A stretch of DNA of 64,000 bases from Phytophthora sp. 'mugwort' (GCA_033558025.1 JAUCEF010000008.1:682001-746000); one strand, 5' to 3'; shown: positions 32,083 to 44,942, counted from the stretch's first letter. Numbers and translations are program-made. Notes: generated by a model from the letters alone, not told the origin.

Positions 32083-32673
32083 TGAAAATGGTTTAAGAGT
32101 TGGGCTCGTAGTCTTTGTACTGTGCATTTAATTTGAGTACTGTTTTCTAGCTTAAAGAGAATAATGTGATTGAACCAACCTCCTCGAAAGTCAAGAATTA
32201 GATATCTTGATGTGCCTGGCGTAAAAACCACACTATACTCCGACTTCTAGTACTTCCTCTGCGAGAGCATCACGCAATTTATCGGTATAAAAGGCCACTT
32301 TAGTTGGCATGAACGGTTCTGTGCTCTTCAGAAGTAGCATGTATTCTATTTTCTACTTCCAAACGGAGGGCTTCCAACCTGGGGTCTGAATAAAAAAATT
32401 TCCGTACTACTAGAATCAGATTTCTCAGTATAAAAACGTATTATTGGAGCTATCGCTCAAAATATAATATAATATTGTACCAATATTTGCAATAAAATTT
32501 ACAAAAAATGGCAAGTCCATAACAAAATCAAGTCGCAAGCGAACTGCTGGACGCCATCGCCAAGCTCATCCGCACTATCTTGCAGATACTATACCAAATA
32601 CTTCATTTTAGATAACGAGAAATCGCTGGCTAACAGCGTTATAATAGACAAGCAGCCCGCTGCACCTCGACAT
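32083..32673. other. AT-rich intergenic, no gene seen
   Basis: A strongly AT-rich stretch (most marked at about 32380-32520) with no supported gene, following the xylanase stop. Confidence 0.5.
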
Positions 32674-34530
32674 TTGATTATGGCACTCCCAAAAATACCC
32701 TCCCCCTTCGACACGATGACAGCGAACAAGGACGTCTGCGCGTACTTCTACGAGGCGGTAGAGCAGGGCCGCTACCCCTACAAACTGCGCGGTAGCGAGC
32801 GCAGGCAAACGCAGGCAAGCCGCAAGCATCGGCTACCCCAACCTCAAGCTCGATGGCTACAAGGTTCAGTATGCAGCGATACTCTCCGGCGATATACGCC
32901 GCATCCCAGACTTCGGCTTCGTCTCTGCGGAGACGTCGTATCGCTTCCTATGCATGCGATGGGTCGTCGAGCGGAATATGCCACTTTCAGAAGTCGACAA
33001 CGAGCTTACTCGCTCGATGTCAAGATGGCGCTCGATTTCGTCGCGGGTACTGCTCAACGGAATGCACGACATTGCGTAAGAGGGGGGGAAGAAGCTCGAA
33101 GATGTGATGGGTATCCTATTTCGGATCCCGTTCGACGGTTGGTCGAACGGTTCTATGCCACTTGGACAACACCGACATCATCGCCACGGTCAAGGCCAAG
33201 ATTCACGAGTTCGCATTCACGAGAGAGGAGAGGGAAGGTGAGGCGTTCACTTTCTCCTGGAAAGTTGATGAAGCTGCTCGTCCCGTTGTCGGCAACGAAA
33301 GCGCTGAAAAGCCCTTTCTCGCCGGCGTGACGATGACGGGGCTGCTGCAGCGGTGTGACCGTGACCCGGCATCGTTTTTCCTTCATGTTGACGCTACGTA
33401 CAAGTTGTGTCAAGTCGCGTAACCCCCCATTTTCACCTGGTTGCGATTGTGGTGATGTAACAGCAAGAGCGCTTGTACTGTGGTGCGGCGTTGTCTGCGA
33501 TTCGCAGAGTTTTACACGGAGGTGCTGCACAAGCACTGCTTGTACACTATGTCATGTCTGACGCAGACAAAGCGCAACGCAATGCTGTCGAAGATGTTTT
33601 CGGGCTGGATTGCAGCATTGAGCGCTTTATGTGTTGCTTCACGTCGCTAAGAAAGTGTACGAGAAGGCAAAAGGCTTCACGCCAGCGCTATTCGCAATGA
33701 TTCTTCGGGACGTCCACGATCTACACTTCACGGTTAGCAGCACTGACTTCTATGAGAAGATGGAGAGAGCGTCATCCTGGGTTGGTCGACGTGGCCCGAG
33801 CTCGCAGCCTTCACGTCTTACTTCCAAAAGCAGTGGATGACGGTCTCATTTTGGCGCTGGCAGATTTTTCACGCGCCTCAGGCTTCCCCAGCACAAACAA
33901 TCCCGTCGAACAGTACAATGCCGTTATTAGGAGAAAACGTTACCGTTCACCGCAAGCTGAAGATGGGCGTCCTCCCTGATAGACTGCTTGAGTGGTACCA
34001 CCTCGAGAGCGTTCGCACGGTGTCCTTCGTCACGACTGCTGTTGCCGATGCACGGTTGCAGCGACGCGCCCGCGAAATGGAGCGGCAGGGACTTCTCACG
34101 GAGTTCAAGGTTAGTCGCCTCAGTGTTGCATTCATGGTCGGCGATGTATTAGCAGAGCCTCCAAGTACCGACATTGTCCGTGCCCCATCTGTGGCAGCAA
34201 GTCGACCATACGAGGAGGACCAACGTCGCAGACACGAAGACTTGCCAACGTCAGCGCAGCTGGGTCTGCACTGCCCGTATGGAGATCATGGGGATGCCCA
34301 CACACGGCTGCGCTGTCAATACCCGCGAGCTCTCTTGTCCATGCCGCTTTCGCCAAAAGCATGGTGCGTGCATTCACGTGTTGTACACCCTGAACTTGAG
34401 GGGTGACATCGACCTTTTTGTCCGCGAGCGACTCGTGTACCGTAGGCCAGCGAAGAAGCGCCGCATGCAAGCGAGGCACCAAGGCCCTAGTCTCCCAACA
34501 GCAAACGGTCATGCTCTCTCCATAAACTAG
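32674..34530 (+). pseudogene. MULE (Mutator-like) transposase, frameshifted
   Basis: The ATG at 32674 starts MALPKIPSPFDTMTANKD. Coding blocks then follow in different frames. YRFLCMRWVVERNMPLSEVD lies near 32940-33000. FLHVDATYKLCQVA, with the aspartate of the MULE DDE core, lies near 33380-33420. Next come YVMSDADKAQRNAVEDVFG near 33545-33605 and NNPVEQYN near 33898-33920. A SWIM-type zinc finger (SCPCRFRQKHGACIHVLYTL) is at 34335-34395. The order core then SWIM is the standard MULE arrangement. Multiple stops and frameshifts are present, and terminal inverted repeats were not located. Confidence 0.75.
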
Positions 34531-34750
34531 GTGTCGTTCTGCAACGATAACAGCAAAACACGCACGCGTTAACAAAAAAAATAACAAAATTACTTCGTAA
34601 TGCTCTACATTCAGGCCTACCAAGCGTAGTGGTCACGCAGCGGCAGCATCCTTACCGCTGACAACGTCGCTGCGCTGTCGTAACACTAAGAAAAGCCGCC
34701 GTGCGTTACTTCAGAGTCTGGAAGCGATATCGCTCCACAGCGGTAAGGCC

Positions 34751-35098
34751 GTGAGCGAACATCACGTGGAGGAGCGCATGGTGAACCAGGAGGCGCTGGC
34801 CAAGAAGCAGGACATGTTCTACCGCATGGCCTACATGAAGTCCACGCTGTGGGATGCTAACACTGAGGAGCTCGCCGCCAAGTGCGAGGACCTGTGCATG
34901 CTCAACGACTTCTGGGAGGCCCAGCAGGCGCGCAACTGCCTCAACCGCTCCACGAGCCTCTGTTCCATCTACAAGACGTGTCTCGCGCCCATGGACGTAG
35001 TGCTCACGGTGGCCGAGTGTACATGCGGCGAAAAAACAGCGCACCAGCTCAAGCGCCTCCTACAGCGACGCTGCACGCCAGGCTGGACGCTGACTTAA
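34751..35098 (+). other. Unrecognised open frame (115 codons)
   Basis: A helix-rich, charged frame (KKQDMFYRMAYMKSTLWDAN, AKCEDLCMLNDFWEAQQARN) that stays open upstream through a basic stretch (RCRNTKKSRRALL). A bZIP-like arrangement (basic stretch followed by heptads) was considered but not convincingly supported. It follows the MULE and could be host or transposon sequence. I do not recognise the family. Confidence 0.25.
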
Positions 35099-35599
35099 CT
35101 GATAGCATCGGTCGCTGGAAGCGCAGACCACCTTCACCTGTGCTACCAGCGTAACGTGCTGATACGACTCCATTACGTCGGACGCGATGCAGGAAAAAGC
35201 TGCTTGACTTCTTTAGTAGTACTAGTATAGGTTTGGGCAGACTGGGGCAGCGGAGCTTCTAGCTGGGGTGTAGGCACGTCGAACTAGCTGCTTTCGGGCT
35301 CGTACGGAGCGGGGCTGCCTTCAGCAGCTCCGTGAAAAGGCCTTCGTCCGCGCGCGCGCGGAGGGGGGGGGGGGCGTCGGGTGTGCAGTATTTCTGTGTG
35401 TGGACTGACAGCGCTGGTATTCTAGTTGTGTGGGTCACATAATATACGTGGAGCCAGCCCACCAACTAGAACTGTGACAGTGGCTAGTCATCTCATCGTC
35501 TCTTGGCTGTGGCCCTGTCATATATTTGTTGGAGTGCTGCGGCCGCATTTTTCTGAGTGCAAGCTGCGATTTGCTTGAGTGGTTTCCGTATTTCCTCTT
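35099..35599. other. No gene seen; low-complexity stretch
   Basis: Contains a run of CG dinucleotides followed by a poly-G run at 35345-35375. No gene. The right part probably belongs to the Copia remnant. Confidence 0.4.
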
Positions 35600-37090
35600 G
35601 TTTGATGTTCACCGTTTCTCGGAGCACCGCCTTCAGGTACGCACCTGGAGCGTCTCGTTATAGCATATGCATCTGGATATTAACCACGAGAACAAAGAAG
35701 CTCTTAACGCAGTCTCGATCGGCGACCGGGGCGCGGGTCTTGCAGTAGTTCATCATGTAGATCTTCTTGTCGCATCTGTCGCCGCGGGCACAGACGCGAG
35801 CTCTATACTTTTCTGTTGAGTCGGCGGCGGCGACCTTGAGTCGTAGCAGCGCGCGAGCGCCCAACGTGATATCCACCAACTCGTACGTATCGTTCTCGGC
35901 CAACGCGCGGATTCCTTCTCGTTCCCACTCGGGCCGCTGCGGCGATCGGCGCGCCTCCCCCAGGTTTAGCAGCTGCCTGCTGATCGCCGCCATGCAGATG
36001 AATGCTGTGCCGACGCGCTATGCAGTGGTGCGCACCGAACATCACCGGGTGGTTTTCGAGTTCTCATCCACGGTCTCGCTTTCGTATGGCTCTGATCGGC
36101 GTGATCACTTCGCTCTCTATGGAGCGGATCGCCTTCGCCGCGTCATATCTCTTGACTGAGTCTCTCGGGCTTGTGTCCATCCACGCAGCGAGCTACTCGA
36201 AGGACTCCTCGATCTCCTCGTCGAGCACTACCGCCTCCTCGTCGTCGAGTGAGTAGAAAATGCGGTCGAGGACCACGACACCGGCATTTCCTCGAACCGC
36301 TTTCACTCGCCGGGAACGTATATTTTGTATCCGCGTACGGCTTCCGGGAACCCACAACGCTCCGATCTCACCGCGGTCATCAAAGGGGAACCCCTTTTGT
36401 GCACCGGTTCTGAAATGCGCATCACGAAGGACTGGCCAAACACGGGAAATTTTCGCAGGGTGGGTCGCGTACCGTGGACCTTCTGGTGCGGAGTAACTCG
36501 TTGTTCTCATCGCGACACACGATTGCGCACGTACGCCGCGCGAAGTAGGGCGACCCTTCTGACCACGTAGTGAGAAGGCAGCGCGTGGCGCAGGATATCT
36601 CGATGAGCGTCCGGATCATTCGCTCGGCGACGCCGTTCTGGTTGCTACGGTACGGCACGAAGTGTTGGTGCTGGAATCATTGGCCGCGACGAGATCCCGG
36701 AAGTTCCCTGTATTGAATTCGCCACCTCCGTCAGTTTGGATCGTCTTCAGCTCTTCCACCGGAATACTGACTTGACCTGCGGCGTAGTTAATGAAGTCGC
36801 TGGTGCGCGCGTCCGCTGGGTCTTTTGTACGCAGGTCATACACCCTCACGTAGTCCCTTCATACCACCACCAGGTAGTACCTCGACCCCCGGCGCTGGGG
36901 CTTCCGTAACTTCGGCTCGTGCGCAGGCCGTGCACGATGGTGGCTCCAGCCCGTCCAGGATCTTGACTTCATCTGCCGCACGCCCGACTCTAGCCTTCGG
37001 CACGCTGAGTATTCAGGTGCCCGAGTCTGCGATGGATCATCTCTAGCGACTCGAGCGACTCGGGCTATACTGCGGGCGCCTTCCACCTTG
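35600..37090 (-). pseudogene. Ty1/Copia pol fragment (integrase and start of RT)
   Basis: Minus-strand blocks in order: RYYLVVV near 36890-36870; RVYDLRTKDPAD then IQTDGGGEFNTGNFRD (36849-36680), with TDGGGEF typical of the Copia integrase core; YRSNQNGVAERMIRTLIE (about 36650-36595), the NGVAER glutamate region; a Gly/Arg-rich linker; and the beginning of Copia reverse transcriptase (ALAENDTYELVDITLGA near 35915-35865, then KYRARVCARGDR). The reading stops shortly after AYLKAVL near 35620; the catalytic YVDD part is absent. Several frameshifts occur. Its upstream end touches a Gypsy RT fragment, so two element types are fused at about 37090-37220. Confidence 0.75.
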
Positions 37091-37219
37091 TTTTCTTCGC
37101 TGCTGCTGCCATCGCAGCGATCTTCTCTCTCGTTTTTTTTTCTGTCGTCGCTACAGTATAGACGCCGTTGATTGGTGTCGCTTGCAGAATAGTATGTCTT
37201 GCTTTTTCACGCAAGGGCA

Positions 37220-37917
37220 TCAACCGCCACTTCCAGAGGATGCCGCTCCTATTAGCGGAATGTCGCTCGCACGCATGAGCAACAGGTAATAACCATCGAC
37301 TAAGTCGGGCGCGCTGTGCATTGTACATCCAACCCTGTTGTTCTGCGGAGCGTCTTTCCTAGGATCGGGAACGGCGGCAGCGTTGAGCTTGTTAAACGGT
37401 AAACAATGCGCCAATTACCGTTAGAATTTCTGACACAGAATGTCGGCGTTGAGTGTGAAGATTTGCTCTGTAGCACTATGCCCACCGGGTGCTTTGCTCT
37501 GAAGAACGCGTCAATGACGTCGTAGCGTTCCTTGGTTTAGGGCAACTGCCTGGCCACGGAATATTTGGTTTCAGGAGCTAGGTCCATATCGTGATGCACA
37601 CCTCCATCTGGCGGTAGGCCAAAAGGGGGCCATTAGAGACCACGTCTGGGTATTACGATAGAACAGGTCCAAGGGCTTCTTCAGGATTGCCGACCCTCGA
37701 CGGTACGCTGTGCATGCTTAGTGTTCCCAAGGACCGCTTCATCCATAAGCGATGAGGAATTCAACTCCACTTCAGGTCGTAAGATCGTCACTTCGACAAA
37801 CTCGCCCGCCTTCAAGGCATCACCGAACTCAGCAATGGACAACACGTCTAGCTCTAACAGAGCGTCTACCGCGGGAACAGCTTCTATGCTGATATCCCCA
37901 TCGACTTCGCCGGTCAC
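37220..37917 (-). pseudogene. Gypsy reverse transcriptase N-terminal fragment and linker
   Basis: On the minus strand: linker with FVEVTILRPEVE (37917-37681), LPPDGGVHHDMDLAPETKYS (about 37615-37550), VGIVLQSKSSHSTPTFCVRN (37487-37425), NWRIVYRL, and then DLVDGYYLLLMRASDIPL (about 37310-37250). These are the N-terminal motifs of a Ty3/Gypsy RT; DLVDGYY matches the family's DLxxGYx motif. The catalytic YxDD block is not present, because the fragment ends at the Copia junction. Confidence 0.75.
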
Positions 37918-38599
37918 ACCATTTGTGAATGTGTATAGCTAGCTGCTCGCTATCATTTTCCGCTCGAAACATCGTGTGTCAGGACAGACGCTTTGCGTCT
38001 CGCAGTCGCCGTGTGGCGTCGCTGTCGCCTTCTCGCGGATGCCGTACGCCTCTAAGAGGACAACAAATTCACACTATTTGTGCCGCCAGGTGTCTCTACT
38101 TCGTTGTGCTTCAAAGGAGCATTCATGTCAGTGCCGTTACCCGGCGAAGAACTGCATGACCCGCCACCCGCACCCAGTGGGTTATGTGCCACTCCACACT
38201 CATCGTCGGGGCCTACTCCGTGATGCCTCGGTTCGCAGCCGAACGCGCCATCGTTGGCAGGCAGCAGGTCATCGCCGTCCTGGCGCTCAACCCTCAACGG
38301 ATTATGCACCACTCCATGTGCATCACCAGGGTCGAGCCCTGATGATGCGCGATGTCTCGTTAACGCAACGGTTGTCACCAAACGGATTACGTGCCACTGA
38401 ACGTTCTGCTAACGAACAGTGCTCGGGAGTCGCGTCCACGACGCCATCCGTGTGCATTAACTCGCCACTCCGATGCCCACCACATTGGCCGACTCGATAC
38501 TGTGCTCGCTCCAATAGCACTTTTGCTTCCTAACCGAGGTGGGCCCATGACCCGACAAACGCTACTAGGAGTGAAGCGCGTAGCGCCTAAGGTCGTAGA

Positions 38600-38897
38600 C
38601 CTCCAGTCAATGCATGACGTATGGTCACGCCATCCTCAGGATGAAATCATATCTTGAATCCAGGCCAAGGACCAGACGGCGTTCTACACTATCGAAGTCC
38701 AGAAACGGCACGCCCAGGTTCACAAGAACCTTAGGCACCGTGACACGGGCCCCCAGCGCGAGACGGAAACTGATTATGTCATTCATACGCGCAACTAGCA
38801 CACGGCATACTGTTGACTTGTTTTCATCGTGGAGCGCCGAGCGTAATCTGCTAACTCGATATGGACCGTCCAAACTAGCCCTTCGCAGTTGCACCAA
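38600..38897 (-). pseudogene. Gypsy protease fragment
   Basis: The block RVTVPKVLVNLGVPFLDFDS followed by YDFILRMA is a close relative of the protease segment at 1640-2265. The active-site DSGAS motif cannot be seen, so it is lost or shifted out of frame. Confidence 0.7.
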
Positions 38898-38989
38898 CGA
38901 CCAGCAAGCTCAGTCTCCATACACGTCCATAGTTAGAGAGCACGGAGCCCTTCGGAGTTAAACCCTGATGGCATCCTCCCTCAGAACTT

Positions 38990-39830
38990 AATTCTTCCCC
39001 AGCAGGCCGCACCCACGCCTACTGGTTTTGATGTTTTCCCGCCACGAGCCAGACTTCCGCTCGGAAGAAAAGCTTCGGCTCGGAGGTGCACGACGCTGCT
39101 TGCGCAGGGGCCAACCTGGACACAGGACCCACCTCGTTTGCATCGACGGATGCCGCTGCGCCGTTCAGCAGCCAGAAGCTCGGCTTCCCCGTCTTCAGCG
39201 TGGCTGAGGTCCATCGGCTCGGCGCCATGGGACGAGCCGGAGGCTCCTGCTGAGCTGGCTTGGGAAGCGCTCAAGTCAAGTCGCGCTTACTTAAACTCGG
39301 CATTCAACGCCGTATTCACGACCTCCTCGAAATAGGGTGAACAGGGAAGACTTCCGTTCTGGCTACGCCAGTGCAAAGTCTATCATGAAGATGCTCGCGG
39401 TGACCGCCTCAGGGAGGGGACCTTCTGCCATACCATTCGTAACGCTTGGACGAAGTCCGCCAATTTCGGGAACGCGATTTTTTTCCGGTTAAGCTGTGAG
39501 AACACTGGCGAGAGCTGGAGGTTTAGCTGGTTTCAAGAAGGGAATACAACGTCTACCGACGTGCCAGTCGTCAGTGCCCACTCTCTCGCCCGGTCAACGC
39601 GTTTGGAGATAGCTAACGCTACTCGGTCTTGAGCATGGCGGACGTAATAGCCATCTTGATCTATCTGACTCAGAACAGGAGATTATCTTCATCCTTGCCC
39701 TCAAAAGACTTGACGCTCACCATGAGCGGCTTAGCTCTGGGAGCTCCATCCAATGAAGGCCTGGGCGTCGGTGACGCCGCAGCCTCCGTCATTATCTGTT
39801 GAATGTGCTCTAAAGCTGAAAGGTCTTAAC
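38990..39830 (-). pseudogene. gag: Gypsy gag, decayed
   Basis: Minus-strand blocks: AKPLMVSVKSFEGKDEDNLLF (about 39750-39690), gag core relics, then GAEPMDLSHAEDGEAELLAAERR (about 39220-39150). The latter precedes the nucleocapsid zinc-knuckle position, which now reads RRCKRGGSC without a regular CCHC spacing. The frame has several stops. Confidence 0.65.
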
Positions 39831-40211
39831 GCAGAGTGGGGAGCAACAGCGACAAGCAACTGGGCGGCAAAAGCCCCCTCGGAGGCACGTGGCATATTCT
39901 CGACTGAGCCCTCTTTTCACCTAGATTCTTCCCTCTCACAATTTGTCTTGCGCCTTCTCTGCAAGTACTATAGTGGGGTCAGTATTAATCTTCAACATGC
40001 TCCAACAGAGCGTTCTGAGCACGCCGCCAGACGTGCATTCACCACGTCGGGGCCTTGCGAAGCACGATGGTCCACACCTTTCTGGCCAACCAAGGATATT
40101 AGCTTTATAAGCCCGTCCTGATGGCTCGGGGGTAAGTGGGCGAATTGCTCCATCCTCACAGAGGGACAGTCGAAAGACTCAAGTGTAGGATTGGCTACAC
40201 ATGCAACCAGG

Positions 40212-40500
40212 TGCAGCGGGGCGGCTGTTGCTTTAGCGTTAGAGGAAGACTTAGACTCAGAGAGTATCTTGTTAGATGAATAATCTTAGATTGTGTACAA
40301 GAACCAATACGAACCTGTAAGATAACTAATGACGGACCTCAAGAGGTAAAGCTACGTTAAACAAGGCAAATAAACCCTTTACTTCAAAAGTGAATTGATG
40401 TATTTCTTCGTATGCGCGGCAGAGCCTCCTGTGATGTAAGCGCATAGGACTCACTATTTAGCATAGTAGGGCTGTAAGGTCGCCTACTGAGATCTCGTTA
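40212..40500 (-). repeat. Probable 5' LTR of the truncated Gypsy element
   Basis: The inner edge is supported by the TGCA terminus (minus strand) two bases from the primer-binding site at 40188-40209. The outer edge is not determined; the coordinates are only a guess on that side. Confidence 0.4.
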
Positions 40501-41689
40501 GCTATCCCGTACTGAGTACTGTTGTAAGGGAATGTTGGGGGGGACATGTGCCTCACATAATTTATAACTTTGGATGTACAGTAACCCCATTACACCGTGA
40601 GTATCGACAACTCTACCGCAACTCTGATAGATCCGATATGCAGCAAGAAGACGGCGACTTGATGGGGGGCCGCCGCTTCTCCACGATCGTTGACAGTCAA
40701 GTGGTTTAGGCATGGGTTAAACAAATAGGACTGAAAACATTTGTCGAATTTGTTTAGCTCTTTCGCAGTTGCGTACATTTTTATCTTATATGTTCTGATC
40801 ACTTATCACGTCGCGAGTATATGAACCCTTGGGAAAGTTTTATTTTAAACGCTCAGCTCGAGTGAGACGTAGCACGTAGAGGACATATGAATGCATTTGC
40901 AAGTACAAGGCGACATATACAATGCATTGGAATTGATGCCGCTTACGCTCAATATCGCCATGCCGTTCACTACGATGCTCAACTAAAGTTTGCTGAAGCT
41001 GGGTGTGTCGATACCTGCCACGTAGCCTTGACATTTGACGATAAGTACTTGAGTATTTCAATAGTCTGTGGACTCGTCCTTCGCGCTGAACGTAATACCC
41101 TGGCTATGTGTACGCCACCTGGTTGATTCATTTAGTCAATTGATGAACAAACTTCGTCACGCTGTTCTGTCTCGGTCATGTTAGGCATTATAACAAACGC
41201 GCACCACTTTGTCCATTTTAACAGGGCTCCATAGCCGATAAAGATTGCCTATAAGTCGCCAGCGTGGTTGCAGAACCCCAAATATCGCTCACATACATGC
41301 ATTCCCTACACGACTTCAGTAATTTTAACGTTTAAATTACAGGAGTCGTGTAGGTAATACATATGCTTGTTCCCAACTTGTCCCTCGATAGGTTTTGCGA
41401 ACACAGACCACTCCGCGAAAGTCTCATCTGGAAGCATGTAAAGTAAATCGTGTTCATTGCCAAAACACGTTAATCTGTTTTTCTAGATCAAGGACCTTCA
41501 AGCAGCGAATATTCCATTTATCGTATTCTTGACGAAAAGTGCCTCATCCGATTGCTTCAAGATATTGATACCATTAAGAGAGCCAAGCGATCCAAATGGT
41601 ATTGCCCGATTCTAAGTTCGCAGTGAGCAATAGCTGCGAGGACTCAGTTGACTTTCGCTTTGCTGTTATGCCGTTGTTCTGACTAGCTA
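40501..41689. other. No gene seen
   Basis: Only short overlapping frames (up to 79 codons) without a recognised domain. Confidence 0.45.
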
Positions 41690-42301
41690 AGTACACAGTG
41701 CAAGTCTTTCATTCCCAGTGCAATCAATCGAGCCTACCACAAAAAAAAAAAAACCACGCTGTGCGCTCTGTTCCAAAATACGCATCATTTCTGCTCTTCA
41801 GGAAGACGCAAGCCCTGACGGCCAAACACTTTGATGACAGCATCGCAAACTGCATCAAGAAGGCAATAACAAGATCTAGAGGTTTGCATCGATCGCGTCA
41901 ACAAGAGGACGATAAGTAAGGACCCTTAACGCAGAAGTAACATTCAACATACTCGGTATGCCGAGTTGCCTTGACGTATTCTTTTGCTGGACGAAGCAGT
42001 CATCGTGACCGACAGCCCAGAGAGCTAGCTTAGGAAACAGTCGGCGTGACGTTCGGTAGTGTCTACGTGAGATGGTGTCGTCGAAAATATCGTCGGGGAA
42101 AAGTTGCTGCAGCAAACTGTTGTGGCGTGCATGCCACCCACGGCACTTGTTTTGTGCCCGCCCCAGCAAGGATCCGCTTGGTTTTCGTTTGGTGTCTTGT
42201 TCAGGTGAACGCGCACGGTCGAGAATATCAACAAGTACTGCTTCATCCTCGTCTTCTTGAAACAGCAACCCCGTCGGTCCGATCGCAGATGCGAGTTCCA
42301 T
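41690..42301 (-). pseudogene. Second Harbinger-type transposase, N-terminal fragment
   Basis: On the minus strand (42301 downwards) the frame has LLQQLFPDDIFDDTISRRHYRTSRRLF and HDDCFVQQKNTSRQLGI followed by TSALRVLTYRPLVDAIDANL. This is the conserved N-terminal pattern of the Plant_tran/Harbinger transposases. After a frame shift at about 41876 a degenerate VVGSIDCTG (the first catalytic aspartate region) is seen near 41740-41700. The rest is missing. It differs from the copy at 24006-25249 and is a second family. Confidence 0.7.
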
Positions 42302-42798
42302 GCCGACTGACGCTTGTTATAATCATGTTGGTAGAAGCGGCTGTGCGAAGGCTAAAAAATATAAATATGGCTTTTCTTTTATGTTATTTTCTGAATAGCA
42401 TAGCCCCACAGGTGAAGAGGGCGATTATATCCCCTATCTTGCTCCAAGGAGAGTTGGCGCTTCTTTCAGCTTCGTGAAAGCGCAGCAGCAACATGCCTCG
42501 GCTGAAATCTTGGGAAAGAATTTCACAATTTTGGGAAACCTGAGAGTGTGATCTTTATCGCATAACAGAACTCATAGTTCGCAGAGCGCATAGTTCACAC
42601 CTTCGACTAGCCAATCACGAGCTAGTACACTAATAAGTAAAATGTAACTTTTTACCTTTAATTGGAGATTATAGATCACAGCTCTCCAAAACCAGTCGTC
42701 TAGGCTGTAGACTTAAGCAAAGCCCGCGCCAGATTCGCACAAAAATCCAATTTCGAGCCAAGAACCCATCTGCAACGTAGTTATCCACGCTCTGCACC
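42302..42798. other. Intergenic, no gene seen
   Basis: No gene supported. It probably holds the 5' end of the pogo-like element; its terminal repeat was not found by eye. Confidence 0.4.
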
Positions 42799-44346
42799 AT
42801 GCTTCGCACCGGGAAAAAGAGACCTACGGGAAATGGCTCCAAAGCCAAAATATACAAACGAGTGGCGGTATCCTACCGCCTCAAGCCGCGTGTACTAAGG
42901 TTTCTCGAGTACCGTAGCATGGAGGAGACTACTCAGCGATTCCATCCAGGTCTAGTTCGCTCATATGTGCGATTTAAAAAGCGTCTTTGCTACTCGTGGA
43001 AGGCCAATCGCAGACTGATTGAGGCTAAGTGCGCAGCGGGCCTAGGTAGCCAACACCTCCACAGGTCCCGTGGAATGGGTGCTACCCTACTCGAAGCAGC
43101 GGAGGAGCAGCTCGTGAGGTGGGTAAACGAGCAGGTGGTGTTTCCGTGACGGAGCTGATGTTAAAGCTGCAAGTGCACGACCTCTACGCTGCCACAGTGC
43201 TTCTTCGCGGCGCTCTCAAAGCATACTGGTCATGGCGGAAGCATTTCCTGCGCCGGCACAAGTTGGAGATCCGGCGTAGAACAAGGGAGGGGCAGACGAC
43301 AACGGAAGACGCTCGCGAGAAGCTGGCAGATTTCAGTCGCCAAGTTTGTGCCAAAACGAAGGAGCTTAAAATTATTAAGGTCTACAATGCCGACGAGGCA
43401 GGCGCGACTCACTATGCTTTGAATAAGTTTATTTGTTCTAACGCTCGTTGTATAGGTGTCAACTACGAATATGTTACTACAGCCACGGTCAACATCAGGG
43501 AGGCGAATACGGTGTGGGTAAAATGCACCGGGAAATTCAAGGGGCAAGTGACTTTGATGCTGCTGGCTGATAGTAATGGAAACAAGGCGGCCCCCTTCCT
43601 CGCCTTTAAGATCCGGCCATTAAAGATCGCCGAGACAGCGCGAGAAAACGCTTTTCTTCGCCATAGATTTGGTCGACAGCTCTGGAACGAGCCGCAAGAA
43701 GAGCAGGTGGGTGTCCGAATCTATGGCAACCGACCTGGATGGTGGAACAGCGAGCTGTCCATCGAATTTCGCTGTTACCATTTTGGTCGCAGAGAAAACA
43801 TGCGTGTGCCCGTGTTGCTTTTGTGGGATTACTTTTCGAAGCATGGGCGCTATGATGTGTTGATCTGTGTTAGTCTTCTGAACGTCGAGCTAATGAAGGT
43901 CCCTCCAGGCTACACATACGTGTGTCAGCCGGCCGATGTGGCCTGGAATCATCCACTCAAAAAAGCACCTACGCAAGCAATGGATAAAGTTTCTTCTAGC
44001 TCAAGTTTGATCGTCACGTCGCGGATCCCCGTTCAAGATGACGGCGCCCTCAAGACGCGACGTCATTGGGTGGATCAAGCATTCGTGGCTATCACTAAAT
44101 ACTGCTACGATTGTTAATGGGTTCAAGAAGGCATGACTGCATCAAGTACCACCACCGGATCATGAGGAAGAATCAGGCTCCGAGCCAAATTGGGTAGAGC
44201 TAATTCGCCTTCTGCAGCAACAGTGCGAGCCACTACAACAAATAGACCCGCGGAAGGACATTGCTGCGCAGGAAGAAGAAGAAGTAACAGTTGAATGGCA
44301 ATTTTTGAACAGCGTTACCCTTAAAAGAGACGACCCTTCAAACTGA
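42799..44346 (+). pseudogene. Pogo/Tigger-like transposase (DDE-1 superfamily), one main frameshift
   Basis: Frame from ATG 42799 has a basic start and a CENP-B/Tc5-type helix-turn-helix region (RSRGMGATLLEAAEEQLVRWV) ending at a frameshift near 43130. The second part continues SVTELMLKLQ. The catalytic core shows VYNADEAG (first aspartate; about 43381-43405), LLLWDYFSKHG (second aspartate; about 43822-43855), and PPGYTYVCQPADVAW (third acidic position; about 43900-43950). A stop falls at 44115-44117, but coding sequence seems to go on to 44346 with shifts. About 440 codons in all, near the family's usual length. One early frameshift and one stop make this the best preserved DNA transposase here. 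Confidence 0.75.
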
Positions 44347-44942
44347 TATGTCAGGTTGTAGACGGCATTGACACGACCCTTGGTGTCACACCCGTCCGTA
44401 CCGCGCCCATTGACTTCAACTGTCGCGCTATGCTTCTTGACGAAAATCGCACGTCGTCGAGCTGGCCAGCGCCGTGATTGGTTCAGGCCACCGGGGTACC
44501 GAATTATCGTCCATCTGCGGATGATTTCCCATTACTCTACAGTGGTAGGCCGTCAAAATGACCTGCATGACACAAACAGCACAAGTCAGAGTAGTAAATA
44601 GCACCAGTATGGTAGTAGTAGCAACGCAACGCTCACCTTCTCGTGTTGGATGGGGCATTAACCTTTGGTAATGCAACAACCCTGCTAGGACACCTAGTCC
44701 CTCATCAATTGGCGGCGTGGTTAATCCAACACTGAGCTCAAGAAAGCCGCCGCCGCAAGACACTTACAGGAACGCCAAGCATTTAACCTTAACCCGCTAT
44801 TCAGTTACCAGATGCAACCTAATTTTTTGGTGTTCTTTTTCTTGCGGCCTCAAACAGACGATTTCGATGCAGGTTGGGTGCGAACTGCGCGTTCTGTTAT
44901 GCGGTACCCTCAAATTATCTCAGTAAGATGATACTCCTCACT
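44347..44942. other. No gene seen
   Basis: Short frames only. Ends at the target-site copy of the solo LTR. Confidence 0.4.

Larger units (their letters stand above)
37220..40209 (-). mobile_element. Truncated Ty3/Gypsy element (gag, protease, part of RT)
   Basis: Minus-strand order from the right: primer-binding site 40188-40209 two bases inside a probable LTR, gag (39830-38990), protease (38897-38600), linker, then the first part of RT (to 37220). The order is that of a Ty3/Gypsy element cut in the middle of RT. The 3' half is replaced by a Copia fragment. Confidence 0.75.

Noticed and set aside
34751..35098. bZIP transcription factor
   Set aside because: Basic stretch and helix are present but no regular Leu heptads; left as an unrecognised frame.
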